Source of the DNA: Uranotaenia lowii
Taxonomy: Eukaryota; Arthropoda; Insecta; Diptera; Culicidae
Assembly: GCF_029784155.1 (NCBI RefSeq)
Contig: NC_073691.1
Coordinates: 53,887,978 to 53,951,977 of the forward strand
Reading direction: 5' to 3'
Length of the DNA stretch: 64,000 nucleotides
Shown here: piece by piece, positions 23,093 through 34,687 of the stretch
Numbering within the stretch: the first letter of the stretch is position 1
Layout of the letters: every line of letters starts with the position of its first letter
Program-made: the position numbers and the translations under genes
The notes under the pieces: generated by a model
What the model saw: the letters and a program-made list of their open reading frames with translations, nothing else
The model's database searches: none
Told to the model about the DNA's origin: nothing

Positions 23093-23235
23093 TACCCACA
23101 AATCAGACTCTACTCCAATGATGACCTTCCTTGGAGGTGGAATTATCGGCATAAAATTGTATGCCAAACCAGCCCTAACAAGCTTTCTTATCGCTGGCAT
23201 TGTTCTCCAAGTGCAATCTCATTGCTTATGTCTGA
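23093..23235 (+). repeat. Dispersed repeat family F, copy 1
   Basis: Matches 61427-61580 in the same orientation, with the shared start CCCACAAATCAGACTCTACT, then 'atgatgaccttccttg', 'attatcgg', 'aacaagctttc' and 'ctggcattgttctc'. No coding was recognised. In the second copy it lies upstream of a BEL/Pao gag, so it may be part of a retrotransposon leader or LTR. Confidence 0.55.
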
Positions 23236-23437
23236 AGGAAACCTAATAAAAAATATCCCATATCATATCACAAGGCAAAGCAGGATGGAAAAATCAGCCA
23301 GCAAGGATATTGTTGAACGATGTACCAATTGATGTGTGTGTATGTAAACCGGTAACTCAACAAGAACATTTCTTTATTTTCAACTCCTGGCAAACCACCA
23401 CCAGCTAAGATGTCCGGCTGTAAGCAGCTCAGCAACT

Positions 23438-23512
23438 GACTCAGTTGGTACACTGGTTAAGTTATCGGAATGCCAAGTCAAAATAAGTAGGTTGCGTTGG
23501 GTTCGATTCTTA
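23438..23512 (+). repeat. tRNA-derived SINE head (pol III promoter-like)
   Basis: A box A-like TCAGTTGGTACACTGGTTAA and a box B-like GGGTTCGATTC are spaced as in a tRNA, but no convincing cloverleaf acceptor stem is present. This supports a SINE head or tRNA pseudogene rather than a functional tRNA. The body of the SINE is not delimited. Confidence 0.5.
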
Positions 23513-23559
23513 CTTTATTTTTTATCATGGGATAACCTTCTTAACAGGATTAATTTCGA

Positions 23560-25060
23560 TATTCATTTTTCTAGAGAATCCAATCGAAATGTTTTTCAAT
23601 TAAGCAACCAAACGGGTTCGATTTAAAAAATTTCAACACTAAGATTTGCGTTCCATTTCTCGAAGCTAACTTCCCTTCTCGCCCCAAAAAAACAGCTATA
23701 CATAAGGAAGGACTTCTTCATTCACACGAATACACAAACATACTCAACCAAACACTTTATTAGCGCTTTGGCCTTGACTGAGCTCGGAAAGGAAGAGGCA
23801 GCAAAAAAAAAATCCGGAAATACGATGCACCGAAATGCGTATTGCCCCCTCGCGTTTTGCGCGCGAACTGCTGCTGCTGCTGCTGTTTACTTGTTCCAGT
23901 ATCCGGTTTCAGTTTTTATATTTTAATATACCTACCGGGATAGAATATTTTTTATTTTATTATTTTCATTTTTTAGCTCCACGACTCGCTTCCGAATTCG
24001 CGATGAAGCAGAGCATTGGGGAAATTAAATTTTAAACTGACTTTTCCTTGCTCGCACTTCCGGTTAGTTGAGCGCGTTTACTATCCTATGTAGGGTATGA
24101 ACATGTGGGGATGTTTGTTCACTTTTTGGGAATCGTTGGGTTTTTCGTTTTCGGTTGCTCCAAGCGGGTGCCACCATTTCATTCACAAAAAATGCAGTTA
24201 TGCTCCCGACTTGATGACTGAACAGGCAAAAAAGGATAGCAAAAAAAGTAAATAAAGCTGTACCAAAGTGTGGGGTGCAGGAATTTGCAATATGTTTATA
24301 TGATAATTTGATAATAGGATAGTATGGTAAAATGACACATGACAATTTTGCATCTAATAATTTTGTGATGATTTGACATGTGATCGAAGTTAATAAATTC
24401 ATATTTTATGCTCAAATTTCCAATGGAAATAAAATAGTTTCATCAATTTTTTTTTTAATTTCAGAAAACTTTCCAAAAATCTGCACCCTTTAGAGTACTT
24501 ACTCCCGATTTTTTTCCCCATCTTCAATTTTAGCAAGCCATTTTGCAACGGAAAGGATTTTGCTTTAGTTCACATTTTTTTCCCTCATCGTGTAAAATGT
24601 TTTGCCCTATGATGGTGTTGGCTTCCGGGATTTTTTTTATTAGCCGCTTTTTATGAATCCACTCATTTTTTTTATTTCAAGCTAGTTTTGTGGAGCCAGC
24701 CAGCTTCCTACATTCAACCGGCGCAGTCGGTTCTGCCATCGGGAATGTTATCTTTTAATTTTTGGCGTCCTGCTTTTGTTGTGTTTTGTGATGAAAAGTC
24801 TGATGGGCGAGTAACACTATGGAAATCCTGGGAAAGCTGAAAAAAAAAATGGGCGAATGGGGTTGAAGTGAATTGTTGAATCCCATAGTTGTTTGCCCTC
24901 GGTGCAAAGTAAACGGAAATGTAGCTGTTTGTGCATTACTGGCTTATCTCGATGGCCCAGAGTTATTCGGATGATTTCCGCTGGCCTGGTTCGTTGATAT
25001 TTTTCAATATCTTTCAGAATGTGGTTCAAGATGAAAAATTTATTCTGGCTGCTTCCAGAG
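23560..25060. other. GC-richer, apparently single-copy island
   Basis: No match to the repeat families in the window. It contains a short (CTG)n run at about 23869-23885. Open frames on both strands (23835-24035 +, 24064-24402 -, 24817-25029 -) lack domains and contradict each other. It is a candidate intronic or regulatory host sequence. Confidence 0.3.
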
Positions 25061-25139
25061 CTTGCTAGAAGTACAGTTTTTTAATGCCTTTTTACCCCTG
25101 AAGTTAGGCACCCCAAGTACATTTCTTAGAACATATCTG

Positions 25140-25450
25140 CAGAGCAAACTTTTTTTCCTAATAAGATACAAAGTTACGGTTTTCGACAAAGTTGTTAAGT
25201 AGGAAATTTTCTTTAGAAAATTTATAAATTTCGCAGAAAAGACATTTGCAGGCTTCGTTCCATAGAAGTAACAAAAATGATGTTGATTTTTCAGAACAAA
25301 TTATACAATTTTCTCATACAAACCTAAAAATTTAAATTTGTTCATATAGACATTACATAAAAATTCTTCAATAAACCATTGATGATTCAAAAACCACCGA
25401 AAAATGAGTCTGTCTAGTGCAGCAAATAAATTCATTAGCAAATTTTGTAT
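25140..25450 (+). repeat. Dispersed repeat family A, copy 1
   Basis: Shares 'cctaataagatacaaagttac', 'ttcgacaaagttgtt', 'catacaaacctaaa' and a 'gagtctgtct'/'gactcagtct' end with copies at 37157-37470 and 60325-60660, all in the same orientation. There is no coding. The phrase around 'ttcgacaaagttgtt' is, from general familiarity, common in culicine genomes. The transposon class is unknown. Confidence 0.6.
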
Positions 25451-25483
25451 AATCAATTTTGAATTTATTTAAAAAAAAAATAA

Positions 25484-25560
25484 CTGACCCGGCAAACTTC
25501 GTTGAGCCTTTGAATTTTCACACAAATAATGTTCATGTTATTATTTATGTTTATGAAACT
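25484..25560 (-). repeat. Helitron-like 3'-end fragment
   Basis: The complement of TGACCCGGCAAACTTCGTTG matches the terminal hairpin region of the Helitron-like copies (TGACCCGGTGTGCTTTGC at 40288). The CTAG end has decayed to CAGTT. The rest of the element is absent or unrecognisable. Confidence 0.4.
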
Positions 25561-26729
25561 GGATTGGTACCGTAAATGGGGTAATTCGAGACAGTTTACG
25601 GACCATATCCGTAATATTTTCGACAAAATTAATTAGACGGACTTTGATAGAACCCACTTAGAGAAAAAAAAAAAGTAGTTCGGATTTGTTACTATCAATT
25701 TCAAAAATCTATTTGTGTACCACCATGTTGGTTAAAATCCTCCATAAATAAACAAAATAGAATAGAAAAATTGGTGTACCCTTAAGTGGGGTAAGGACAA
25801 CGTCTTATTAATAAATCAATAAATTAATAGAGAAAGTCGTTCATTTCAGCTTTCATCATATTAAACGTGGATCAGTTCGTTGTTATTCGCTTCGTGGTTT
25901 TTATTTTGGTTATTCTTTTTCCCTGTAGTTATCTTTATTTATTTATATCTGGAGAAATGTAAATAGTAGTGCCAACCTCCAGGGGCGATAATTTTCGTAA
26001 TTATTTTCTAAGCCATTTTAAGCAGTTTTCATCAAATGCCTTTCTCTTTTTCTCCAAAACCTTTTTAAAAGTATTCTTCATCGAATACCAAATTTGTAGA
26101 CATGGCATATCACTATTTGTCGTGTTTTCAAACTACACTTCTTATGGTTTTAAATGTCGTTGTTTCTGTACGTTTCAATTTTTATTTTTATTTTTTTAAG
26201 CAAATTTCCATATTAAATTTTGTTTCCCGTGATCTGTTACCTGAAATGCACTTGTTGATCTACTTAAAATTAAAGGATCATCTTTTCAATTTATATTTAA
26301 AAGTATTTGTCAAAATGTTAATGCTTAAGTTCTGAAAAAAAAGAAAATCAAAAGATTAAAAATATTAATCGAATTCTGATCCGCGGCATCTTAAATCCTC
26401 TCAAAAACAACAAATTAGGATAAGAATAAGGATAGAAAAGGCATTGAAAACTTTAAATACTGTAGAGAATAAAAGCATTTTTAATTATTCCTTCAACTTT
26501 TTAACTTTTAAAAATTATAACCCACGTTTTCTTGAAAAGTCTTATCTATGTTGGAATATCTGAATAAACTGTTGAAACTTTGAACGGTTTTAGACTTAAG
26601 AAAATTTCTGAACATTGGGAGTAAGATTGCAGGTCCCAATTCAAGTCACTTTGTAAAAAGATTGAAATTTTTCGCTAAGTCAACAGTAAATTTTCAGTAT
26701 AAACGTACTGTTCAGGATATGGTAGATGA
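25561..26729. other. AT-rich DNA, nothing recognised
   Basis: A palindromic phrase 'accgtaaatgg...ccgtaa' near 25568-25612 is the only local structure noted. Frames at 25969-26335 have no domain. Confidence 0.3.
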
Positions 26730-27260
26730 GTTTTTATTTATTCATAAATAGTGCTTCAGTTTCACTTGGATTTATTGACAGCAAATTAACTGTTGACCAG
26801 GGCACAAGTATAGCTAAGTCATTATTGATTTTCTGAGCAGCTTCGTAGTGATTGTAATACCCATCGATGCAAAGGTACAGTTGCACTTAATTGGCAAAAA
26901 TACGAATGGAACAAAAGTTGAGCACTGCAGGAAGATTGTTTATAAATAACGAGAACAATACAGTCCCAAGAACGGAGCCTTGGGGAACTCCTGACAAAAT
27001 GGGTTTGAATAGAAAAAAACTTATCTTGAATTCTGAAAGATTAAATTTATATTAGAAAGATAAAATTTTATTAGGTCAGCTGTAGATTTAGAGAAAATAA
27101 ATTAAATAGACGTTAGTTTTAAACAAACATTTTTGTGAGAAACTTAATTTTAGCAAAATCTATCAGCAGAAGGATTGCAATTCCTATCTTGTCCACTGCC
27201 CTAGCGATATCATCTTGCACTTTGATAAAGCTCACGGAGTCTCTGATGGAACCATTTTAT
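26730..27260 (-). pseudogene. Non-LTR reverse transcriptase core, degenerate
   Basis: Translating the minus strand with frameshifts gives, in order: a 'VQDDIARAVDK' segment and 'AILLLIDFAK' (RT motif A region, near 27240-27150); a short spacer with 'LQLT..NFIF'; then LSGVPQGSVLG (the conserved PQGS motif, near 26990-26960), 'LFSLFINNLPAVL', a decayed FADD site (reads FAN then stop), and 'INNDLAILVPWSTVNLLSINPSET' at the end. This order is that of a Jockey/I-type RT. Several stops and indels show that it is dead. It is separated by about 1.6 kb from the matching N-terminal RT fragment, and belongs with the endonuclease remnant at 29280-29830. Confidence 0.75.
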
Positions 27261-28849
27261 TAACCAAAAATTAGCATCGCTAATTTTTGCACTGTTCGGA
27301 AGTTGGGACTTTCCACTTTCATTTGAGCCCAAATTTAAAATATAAAATAAATTTTAATGGTTTTTTCAAGGACAAAATCATACTAATCACTGTGAAAACG
27401 CTCGTCTTACCCTAGGTCTGGCAAATAGAAATTTTGCTGCAGCATTTTTGCAGCATTTTTTACTTTTCGACAGAAAAATGAGCACTTTTTGAAAAGATTT
27501 GTAATCGTTTATGATTATAAATTTTGCCGGAACCAAACAAAATCAACAAAGCTGTTGTTTCATAGATCAGGCATGCTCAGTTTGGTGAAACTTGTAAACT
27601 TATCCAATGCAAAACTCTTTCAACGACTTAAAAAAACGTTTTAAGAATGGTCATTCTAATAAAACAAAATTTGATGCCTGCTCACTGGTCGGTGATTTAA
27701 TCAGATCAATTTAACATTTGAGCTCTTTTTTTGTTTTGTTATTCTGTTTTCCCCCATGGGTCTTACCTTTAGCGTAAATCCAACTCCATATGTCAATAAC
27801 ATGATTTAATAGGAAACCTTCCTGGCTACAGTTTTGTAGAAGACATCAAAGTGATACAAATTTAGAGTAAAGATTTAGAATGTCACAAACAGATATTATT
27901 TCATTTGAAAAATCTAATAATACTTCTCATCACTGATTGTACCAAGATCAGAAATAATAATCTACGCGCTTATTGATTGTAGTGTGTTTAAATGTTCAAA
28001 ATGGTTAATTAATATTAAAAACTCAATCTTTCACATAAATTTGATCAGAATAATCTGAAGTAATGAGCTTTCATGGGGTTTTATTATTCCGGAAAAAATA
28101 TCAAATTTTTTTTTGTCACTCCGATTTTCCAGAAATCCTGGAGTGAGGAAAAATTAAGTTTAAGTTTTCATGAAATTATTTTATCGGCTATATCGGTGAA
28201 ATTTTATATTCTTTGAGAAAGAATATTTTAGAATTGAAAGAATATAGACGGATAGAAGTTTAGAATAAGGTAAAAGATGTTGAAAATGAGCGGAAGGGTA
28301 ATTTTAATTTGAAAAACTTTTCATCACATTTCATCGTTTTGTTCCTCACGAAAGCAGTCGATAAAATAATTTCATAAAAATAAGTTTACGGTGATTAACT
28401 CTTCATTTCAAAAATTAAGTTTAAGGTATTTTAAACAAAAATTTGAAACATTCTTCGAAAATTCAAACAGTTGAAAAAGTGATAGCCATAGAGAAGATGG
28501 GAGTTATATCACTTGTTGTTTACGTTTTTTTTCAAATGTTTAATTTTTTTAATTGTGCAATGTAGATTGTATACAAGTTTGTTGCAAGCCTCCTTTTGTC
28601 CATTTGTTTTCCAATTGATTTTAAATTTAAATAATTTATATTATAACCCCTCAGCCTCCCCTGCCACCTCCTAGCTGTCTTGGTACTTTGATTTTCTCAG
28701 AATCTAGATTTAAATACATGAAACAAATTAAAGTTCTTTGTATAGTTGTAAATTTATTATTTGATATTTTTTTCGAAAATATTTGACAATGAGTTTAATA
28801 TGCTGATGGGTCTCAAATCTAAGATTTGCTTAGATATGGGTTTTTTTTT
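27261..28849. other. Probable insertion(s) separating the two halves of the non-LTR element
   Basis: In an intact element the RT N-terminal part and core would be about 0.3 kb apart; here the gap is about 1.6 kb of AT-rich DNA. No termini or target duplication could be identified, and no coding was recognised. Confidence 0.35.
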
Positions 28850-28960
28850 TGGAATGGAACTAATTTTTGTCAATTTGCACTCCATTGGCGTAAACAGCAT
28901 TTACAATTTCATGGCCAAGAACTTCATTGAAGTTAAAACTTTCATTCGCATTCATATTTG
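28850..28960 (-). pseudogene. N-terminal RT fragment of the same non-LTR element
   Basis: The minus strand encodes 'FNFNEVLGHEIVNAVYANGV', matching the block immediately upstream of RT motif 1 in Jockey/I-type elements ('EIVNAVYAI.S.A.G.DGIP'). It is followed by decay. The position between endonuclease and RT core is as expected. Confidence 0.5.
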
Positions 28961-29279
28961 CATTCGCATAAACAGTCGCCTAATACTTCGGTTGGCCCTA
29001 CTCGTCAACTCAAACTTTCATTATTTACAAAATAGGTTTCAAAACTGCTTAATCCGGGAGAAAAATTGGAGACAAAATTATTATTAACTGCTTCGACATT
29101 GAAATCCATGTTCACTGGGTTGTTTTGCATTTTGGAAATACTAAAACTTCGATCATTTTTTCACAGTTGCTGGGTGGAAGATTAAAATTTAGCCGCTTTC
29201 TATCAAAAATATTTCTCTTTTCATCAGTTTTATGACGAAACCAGTTATTGTGACGCCAAATCTCGTTCGATCATTACTA

Positions 29280-29830
29280 GTTGGATTTCATTGTTGAATC
29301 AAATATTTTTTCAGATCTTTTTAAATTTCAGTGGGATAAATTGTTCGTGTAGAAGCTTTAAATTGGCATTCAATATGTGTAGCAATTGATCGGGGTCATC
29401 AATTGACAAAAATTATGCCAATCGCAATTGTAGAGAGCTCCAACTAAAAGTTTGTTGTTGAAATTCAGATAGTCGCGACGAAAAAAGCCAGAGACATCAG
29501 AAGCTTAAGGAACATTCAGCGTTGAAAATATAAAATCATGGTTTGAAATTCCGGGCATCGATATATATTTGGATAAAATTCAAAATCACATTAGGTGAAT
29601 TTGTAAGCAAAAGATCAAGCAAGGATCAGCCTGTTTAGTAGAAGAACGTAGATTCGAAATAAAAGCATTTATAATCGTAGCTCGATAATGTATCAAGCAG
29701 TATTGATGATCGTTTAGTACATTTAGATTGATCTGAATTAAAGTCACCGATCAGAAACAAATGATCATAATTAAGAGCGAAATCTTCAAAACGCCGCATC
29801 AGTTATTCAGAACAATCTGAGTTAGAAGGC
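29280..29830 (-). pseudogene. AP-like endonuclease domain remnant of a non-LTR retrotransposon
   Basis: The minus strand reads 'FEDFALNYDHLFLIGDFNSD' (the GDFN endonuclease motif, near 29795-29735), then 'LLDTLSSYDYKC', 'SLLDLLLTNSP', and after a frameshift 'ISNHDFIFSTLNVP' (the SDH-type catalytic block, here NHD) and 'FFRRDYLNFNN'. A further piece encodes 'DDPDQLLHILNANLKLLHEQFIPLKFKK', the linker toward the RT. At least four stops and one frameshift show that it is a pseudogene. Together with 28850-28960 and 26730-27260 it forms one minus-strand element of about 3.1 kb. Confidence 0.75.
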
Positions 29831-29879
29831 TCCTGAGAGCGAAATCAGAAACAATAAGATAAAGCTTGATGAAGAGGAA

Positions 29880-30870
29880 GATTAAACATCTTCAAACAAA
29901 CTTAAACAAGATAAAACATGACAAAACAAGATGATTGAAAATTAAACTGGACGGAACAAGAGCAAATAATAAAAAGTGTAGACATAATATGATTAACCCA
30001 TATCAAATAAGATAATATATGGTTTAAACAGAAAAAACATATAAACAACACATAATCCAAAATTAAACAAGTTAAAGCAACATAAAAATAATACAAAACA
30101 ATATAAAAATGTAAAAGAAGGCAAAAAATTATAAAACAAAATCAAACAAGTTACTATTCTCAACTTGAATCGTGCTGAAACAAGACATGACATTGAAACT
30201 CAAGATAAAACAACCCAAAAGAAACAATCTTAAAAAAGAAAACAAATTATAAATAAATAACTAAAACAAGATAAAAAAAATTAAAGGACATTAAAATTAG
30301 ACTTAAAGAAAACTTTATTTAAAAAAAATAATTTAGAAGTTAACGGAAGCCTCTTTTGTTGGACTGACTTGGTTATTTTTGTAGTTTTTTTTAGGCTCTA
30401 CCCTATATATGAAAAAATTTATGGTTTGTCAAGATAAGTCTTGTTGATCTTGTTTAATCTTGCATTGTGTTATTCTATATCCTAAGGTTTTTTTTAGATA
30501 AATTCATCAAATTCAATTTTATTCTATCTATTTTGGTCTCTTTTACTCATGTTTCTTGTTTTGAATTCATCTTGTTTTGTTTCATCTTACCTGCTTTTAG
30601 TATAATGTTTCTTGTTGTTTTCTGGTAAGCCTTTATCAAATAAATTTGATTAACTTTAGTCTTGTTCAACCTCCTTCACCTTTTTTGCCTTGGTTAGTCT
30701 GGTTTAATGTAGTTTTGCATTGTGTCTTTTGAATTTGATCTTATACTACTTTATATTATTTTGTTACTTCTAGTTTTGTCATTTTTCATATTATTTGTTA
30801 TCACTATGTATCTTGTCTTATCCAGTTTCATTCAAGCGCATCTTATTCTTACTAGTAAAGATTTCAAGAT
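29880..30870. repeat. Low-complexity inverted repeat built on an 'acaagataaaaca' word
   Basis: From 29880 to about 30330 the plus strand is A-rich with loose repeats of 'aaacaagataaaaca'. From about 30420 to 30870 it is T-rich with the complementary 'tgttttatcttgttt' phrases. The two halves are complementary in style across a ~90-base centre, so the whole is a degenerate fold-back or an inverted satellite-like array. Open frames on both strands here are composition artefacts. Confidence 0.5.
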
Positions 30871-30986
30871 AACGTCATATAACGAAATTCGACTTCTACT
30901 TATTTAGCCCTTTTACCCAATTCCCTTATTGTGCGAATTTTATGCGATTTAAAGTCTTATACATCATTTTAAAGTTTCGCGGAGGC

Positions 30987-31011
30987 CGCCATCTTGAATT
31001 TCAAGATGGCG
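30987..31011. promoter_or_regulatory. Perfect 12-bp palindrome carrying two YY1/Pho-like sites
   Basis: CGCCATCTTGAA and its exact complement TTCAAGATGGCG are separated by a single T. Each half, with the preceding GC, gives the word GCCGCCATCTTG or AAGATGGCG, which matches the well-known YY1 consensus; Drosophila Pho shares the GCCAT core. It lies about 0.65 kb upstream of the BEL/Pao primer binding site, so it may fall in or beside the LTR. Function is inference. Confidence 0.4.
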
Positions 31012-31279
31012 TTAGACAACAAATTTCGATATCAACTGATAGTTTTATTCCACCGGACACTCACAATCAATCCTTTTTTTTTATTTCATTTATAAAAATG
31101 TGCCCTTAAATATTTACTGTACTAATGATTAACAACTCAGAAATAAAGAACTCATCCTACTCGTGTAATTGGTTGATTTCCGATAGAAACTTAAAATTGT
31201 AGCTTTTTTATGGCATGTTCTTTAAAAGCTTTTTTAAAGCTTTGGTTTATAGTTTTATCGAAAATTTAAAAATTAGTCA

Positions 31280-31962
31280 GTGTTAGTAGTTACATCCTTC
31301 GGAGATTGTTCTTGTGTCGCTGCTCGAAGTGAAATTGGTGTACTTTGTGCAAAATTGTGTGATATTGTGAAATAATATTCACATTTGAGCAAGCCAATTG
31401 AGCTTTGCGGGTGTGAAAATCGAACAAGTCAATTGGACAATGTGGATGAAATTCACAAAATCAAACACAACACGTGAACAATTTAAGTGAATTTCACAAA
31501 CTGGTACAAATCGTGTAAACGACAAGTGGAATATAAAAATTGTGTCTTGGACAATAAAAAAGTGAATCGAAATTGTTAAATTATCAACCCCATGTGCTTG
31601 CTGCTGGAGAGTGATCATTAATTGCAACAGCTATTGCCTGGTGTATTGGGCGCCAAAATCCGAGTTACAATTGCCCCACATAGACTTGGCGAAGAACAAA
31701 GGCTTTACTCTCGACTACTTGTGCTGGGTGGCATCGGTCGGTGATGAGATTTGGGCAAACCGCATGGTGTAGGTTCTGACAGATCATCGAAGACTGTAAA
31801 TAGGCTTGCATCATTATCGAGCAGAGGAGTTGATTAGCTGTAGCTGCAGGATATCGAAATCAAATTGAATAAATTTTAAAGTTTAGGTTGCTAGGAAAAT
31901 TTGTAGAAAAATTTATTGGCACGTGGATAGTAGCATTTTGCTTCATTTTTCTTTTCACACAA
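31280..31962 (+). mobile_element. BEL/Pao element 1: LTR 3' part and leader (boundaries uncertain)
   Basis: This upstream region is rich in 'gtgaa', 'aattgtg' and 'cacaa' words, as is the leader of the second BEL-like element at 62.3 kb. It precedes the gag pseudogene directly. A 3' LTR copy is not present downstream, so the 5' LTR start cannot be fixed by comparison. There is no intact open frame in it. Confidence 0.5.
31647..31664 (+). promoter_or_regulatory. Putative tRNA primer binding site of BEL/Pao element 1
   Basis: TGGGCGCCAAAATCCGAG has the TGG start and GC-rich then A-rich pattern of LTR-retrotransposon primer binding sites, which pair with a tRNA 3' end. It sits about 0.3 kb upstream of the first gag-like coding, the expected place. 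The tRNA was not identified. Confidence 0.45.
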
Positions 31963-33540
31963 TGACTTTGAGTATCAAGAAGCTCGGAAAGCGCGAATCT
32001 TTTTTGAGAGATTCCCTAAAGAATTAAGGAAAATCCAATTGCAAATTATGACGATGATAGGGACCGCTACATGCTAGAAGGGTGGAGAGAGCGGTTGGAA
32101 GGAATTTTTACTGATTTCACTGAAACAAGATTGCAGCTAGAATGTTCGGATGAATACGGCTATGTTACGTTCTTTGGAAGATCAATCAGAGTATGAAAAA
32201 GATTATGAGGTTTTAGCTAACCAATTTAACCATGAAACACGTGCTAATTTTGAGTTAACCAAAATGCGAATAAAAGGTATAATCGCCAGTAAAATGCGTT
32301 CTCATCAGTCTAACATCGATACGTATGCTCAAAATAACCCTATAATTTTGCCAGGTCTAGAGTAAAACTCCCTGAAACCAAACTTCCCGCTTTTGATGGA
32401 TCTATAAAAGAATGGCCGTCGTTTCGTGATACATTTTTGTCGCTGATAGATTTTAACACAATGCTTAGTGAAGTATATTCATATTTGGTGGCTTTTCTTT
32501 ACAAAGATGCCAAGCGTGTGATCGAGGTAATCGAAATTACAGCCAACAATTATTCCATTGCATGGGAAATTCTTAGGTCATATGAGAACAAATATTTGCT
32601 TGTAAAATCGTCCGTGGATGCTTTGTTCTCTGTTGAGCATATCAAGAAAGGATGAGAAGGTTCATTAAATCGACTTATCGATGACTTTGAAATAAACTTG
32701 AAAATGCTTAAAAAGATGGAGAAATCGCCTGAAAACTGGAGTACAATTCTGGTCTTTATGTTCAGCTCTCGTCTCGATTTTGCAACAATGCGTTCATGGG
32801 AGACACACAGAAAGTCGACAACCTACACAGAACTTATAGAATTTTTGCGTTCACATGTACTTGTTCTCCAATCTATTGCAGCTTCCAGACCCCGATCACC
32901 GGAGATTCCTCTCTTCTCCCCTTCACAGCGCCCTTTTCCCTCAATCTCTAGACAAGCAACAACTCACTCAGCCATTACATCGAACCAAGCATGCGTTTTC
33001 TGCAAGAATACTGCACATTCACCTTATCAGTGTGAGGTTTTTCGACAACTTACTCCTACCCAAAGATTCGATGAAGTTAAAAGGAACAAACTTTGCATGA
33101 ATTGTATCACATCGTCATCACATTTAGCTAATAACTGTCCAAGTGGAACTTGTCGTGTTTGCAATCAAAAACATCACACTATGTTGCATCGTAATACAAA
33201 TCCTAATGAATTCAATCAACCTACATCGTTATTATTATCAAATTCATCATCGTTGTCGTCGCTAGTTCCGAACAATGCGTTGCAATCTGAACAATCAAGT
33301 CAACACAGCCAATCGCCAGAACCTCCAATCACCACGGTCCCTGCCCTTTCGACTAGTCACAATTCGCTACCCTCTCATCATCGTGATCCTGCAATCATAC
33401 TTCTTTCGACTGCACTAGTGAAGGTTTTCGATTCGTCCAACAATTTCATCTGGGTCCGTGCTCACTTGGATTCTGGCTCACAACTCAATTTCGTTTCGGA
33501 GCACATCAGCAGAGAACATCAAAACATTCAGCTAAGATTC
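31963..33540 (+). pseudogene. BEL/Pao element 1: gag and start of protease
   Basis: Broken gag. The N-terminal part (from ATG 31963) changes frame repeatedly ('MLEGWRERLEGIF', 'TAMLRSLEDQSEYEKDYEVL'). A DUF1759-like segment runs from about 32365 ('LPETKLPAFDGSIKEWPSF') through 32654, where a TGA interrupts it, and resumes in the long frame 32698-33708. Zinc-knuckle-like cysteines follow: CX2CX4HX4C near 32995-33036, CX2CX5HX4C near 33097-33140 and CX2CX3HH near 33153-33185. A Ser/Gln/Pro-rich linker leads to the aspartic protease start with the DSGS active site near 33470. The capsid/nucleocapsid and protease roles are inferred from family layout. A frameshift near 33540-33560 ends the frame. 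Confidence 0.8.
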
Positions 33541-34687
33541 GAATTCAGTCTCATCGTTCGGATTTTAAAGATAACTGGAAATTTCATGTTTTACCAAAAA
33601 TTACTCTGGAGCTACCAAGCCAACCCATTGATGTATCAACGTTTGACCTTCCATCTGACATTGTCCTCGCAGATCCTTCGTTTTGCAAACCTGGTCGAAT
33701 CGATTTGATATTGGGCGTAGAAGTTTTTTATGACCTCATACGAAAAGGTCAACGCAAGACTGATCTTGGAAGTCCAATATTGCAGAACGCTGCTTTAGGA
33801 TGGTTGGTATCCGGAGAGGTTGCAGCAGTTTCTCCACCAGCTATTGTGAATGTTGCTCATATTTCTGCTGAATCATCAGTAGAAGAACTACTCACACGTT
33901 ATTGGGAAATTGAATCGTGCAATATAAAAAGCACTCAGTCATTGGAAGAAAGTGAATGTGAAGAGTTTTTTGCAAAAACTATTTCAAAAGATAACTCTGG
34001 TCGTTTACTCGTATTACTTCCCAAACGACATTCAATTATTTCGCAACTTGGAAATTCAAGAAACATAGCTGATCGTCGTTTTTATTCGCTCGAACGACGT
34101 CTTCATTCAAATGCCCTACTCAAAGATGCGTATGCTTCTTTCATTCATGAGTATATAAATCTGGGTCACATGATACCAATCGATGACTATCAAGATTATG
34201 AGAATCAACCTATTTACTACCTTCCGCATTATTGTGTAATCAGATCAGAGAGCGTTACTACAAAATTACGAGTAGTGTTTGACGGATCTTGCGCCTCGGA
34301 TTCTGGTATATCACTTAACGACAGCCTCATGGTCGGTCCGGTTGTGCAAGACGACCTTCTTTCGATTGTAGTAAGATTTCGTATGCAACAGTTCGCCATC
34401 ATTGAAAAAAATGTACAGGCAAATCCTTGTAAAAGAAGCTGATCAGCCCCTGCAGCGAATTAGATGGAGAGATAGCTCGACAGAACCTATAAATTCCTAT
34501 CAGCTTACAACTGTGACATATGGTACATTATCGGCCCCCTACCTTGCAACCAAATGCCTTCAAAAACTTGCCGAAGAGAGTTCAATAAGTCATCCAGCTG
34601 CACCAAAGGTTGTTGGTCGTGATTTTTACGTGGATGAAATGGTGTCTGGAGCCAACAGTTTTTAAGAAGGAAGACAATTAAAGCTTA
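33541..34687 (+). pseudogene. BEL/Pao element 1: protease end and reverse transcriptase, first half
   Basis: After the frameshift the frame 33705-34442 carries the protease C-terminal block ('GRIDLILGVEVFYDLI', 'GSPILQNAALGWLVSGEV', family A17-like) and the RT N-terminal part with 'TTKLRVVFDGSCASDSGISL' and 'LMVGPVVQDDLLSIVVRFR'. At about 34402 a deletion removes the RT motif A segment that should hold the first catalytic Asp, and shifts the frame. The next frame (34402-34665) continues with 'YGTLSAPYLATKCLQKLAEE' and a motif C that reads YVDEM instead of YVDD, so the second catalytic pair is altered as well. A TAA follows at 34663. It is then split by a TIR element. Confidence 0.8.

Noticed and set aside
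29902..30193. Minus-strand frames with hydrophobic Cys/Phe/Leu-rich peptides, as membrane proteins
   Set aside because: They arise from the A-rich 'acaagataaaaca' array, so the composition is an artefact.
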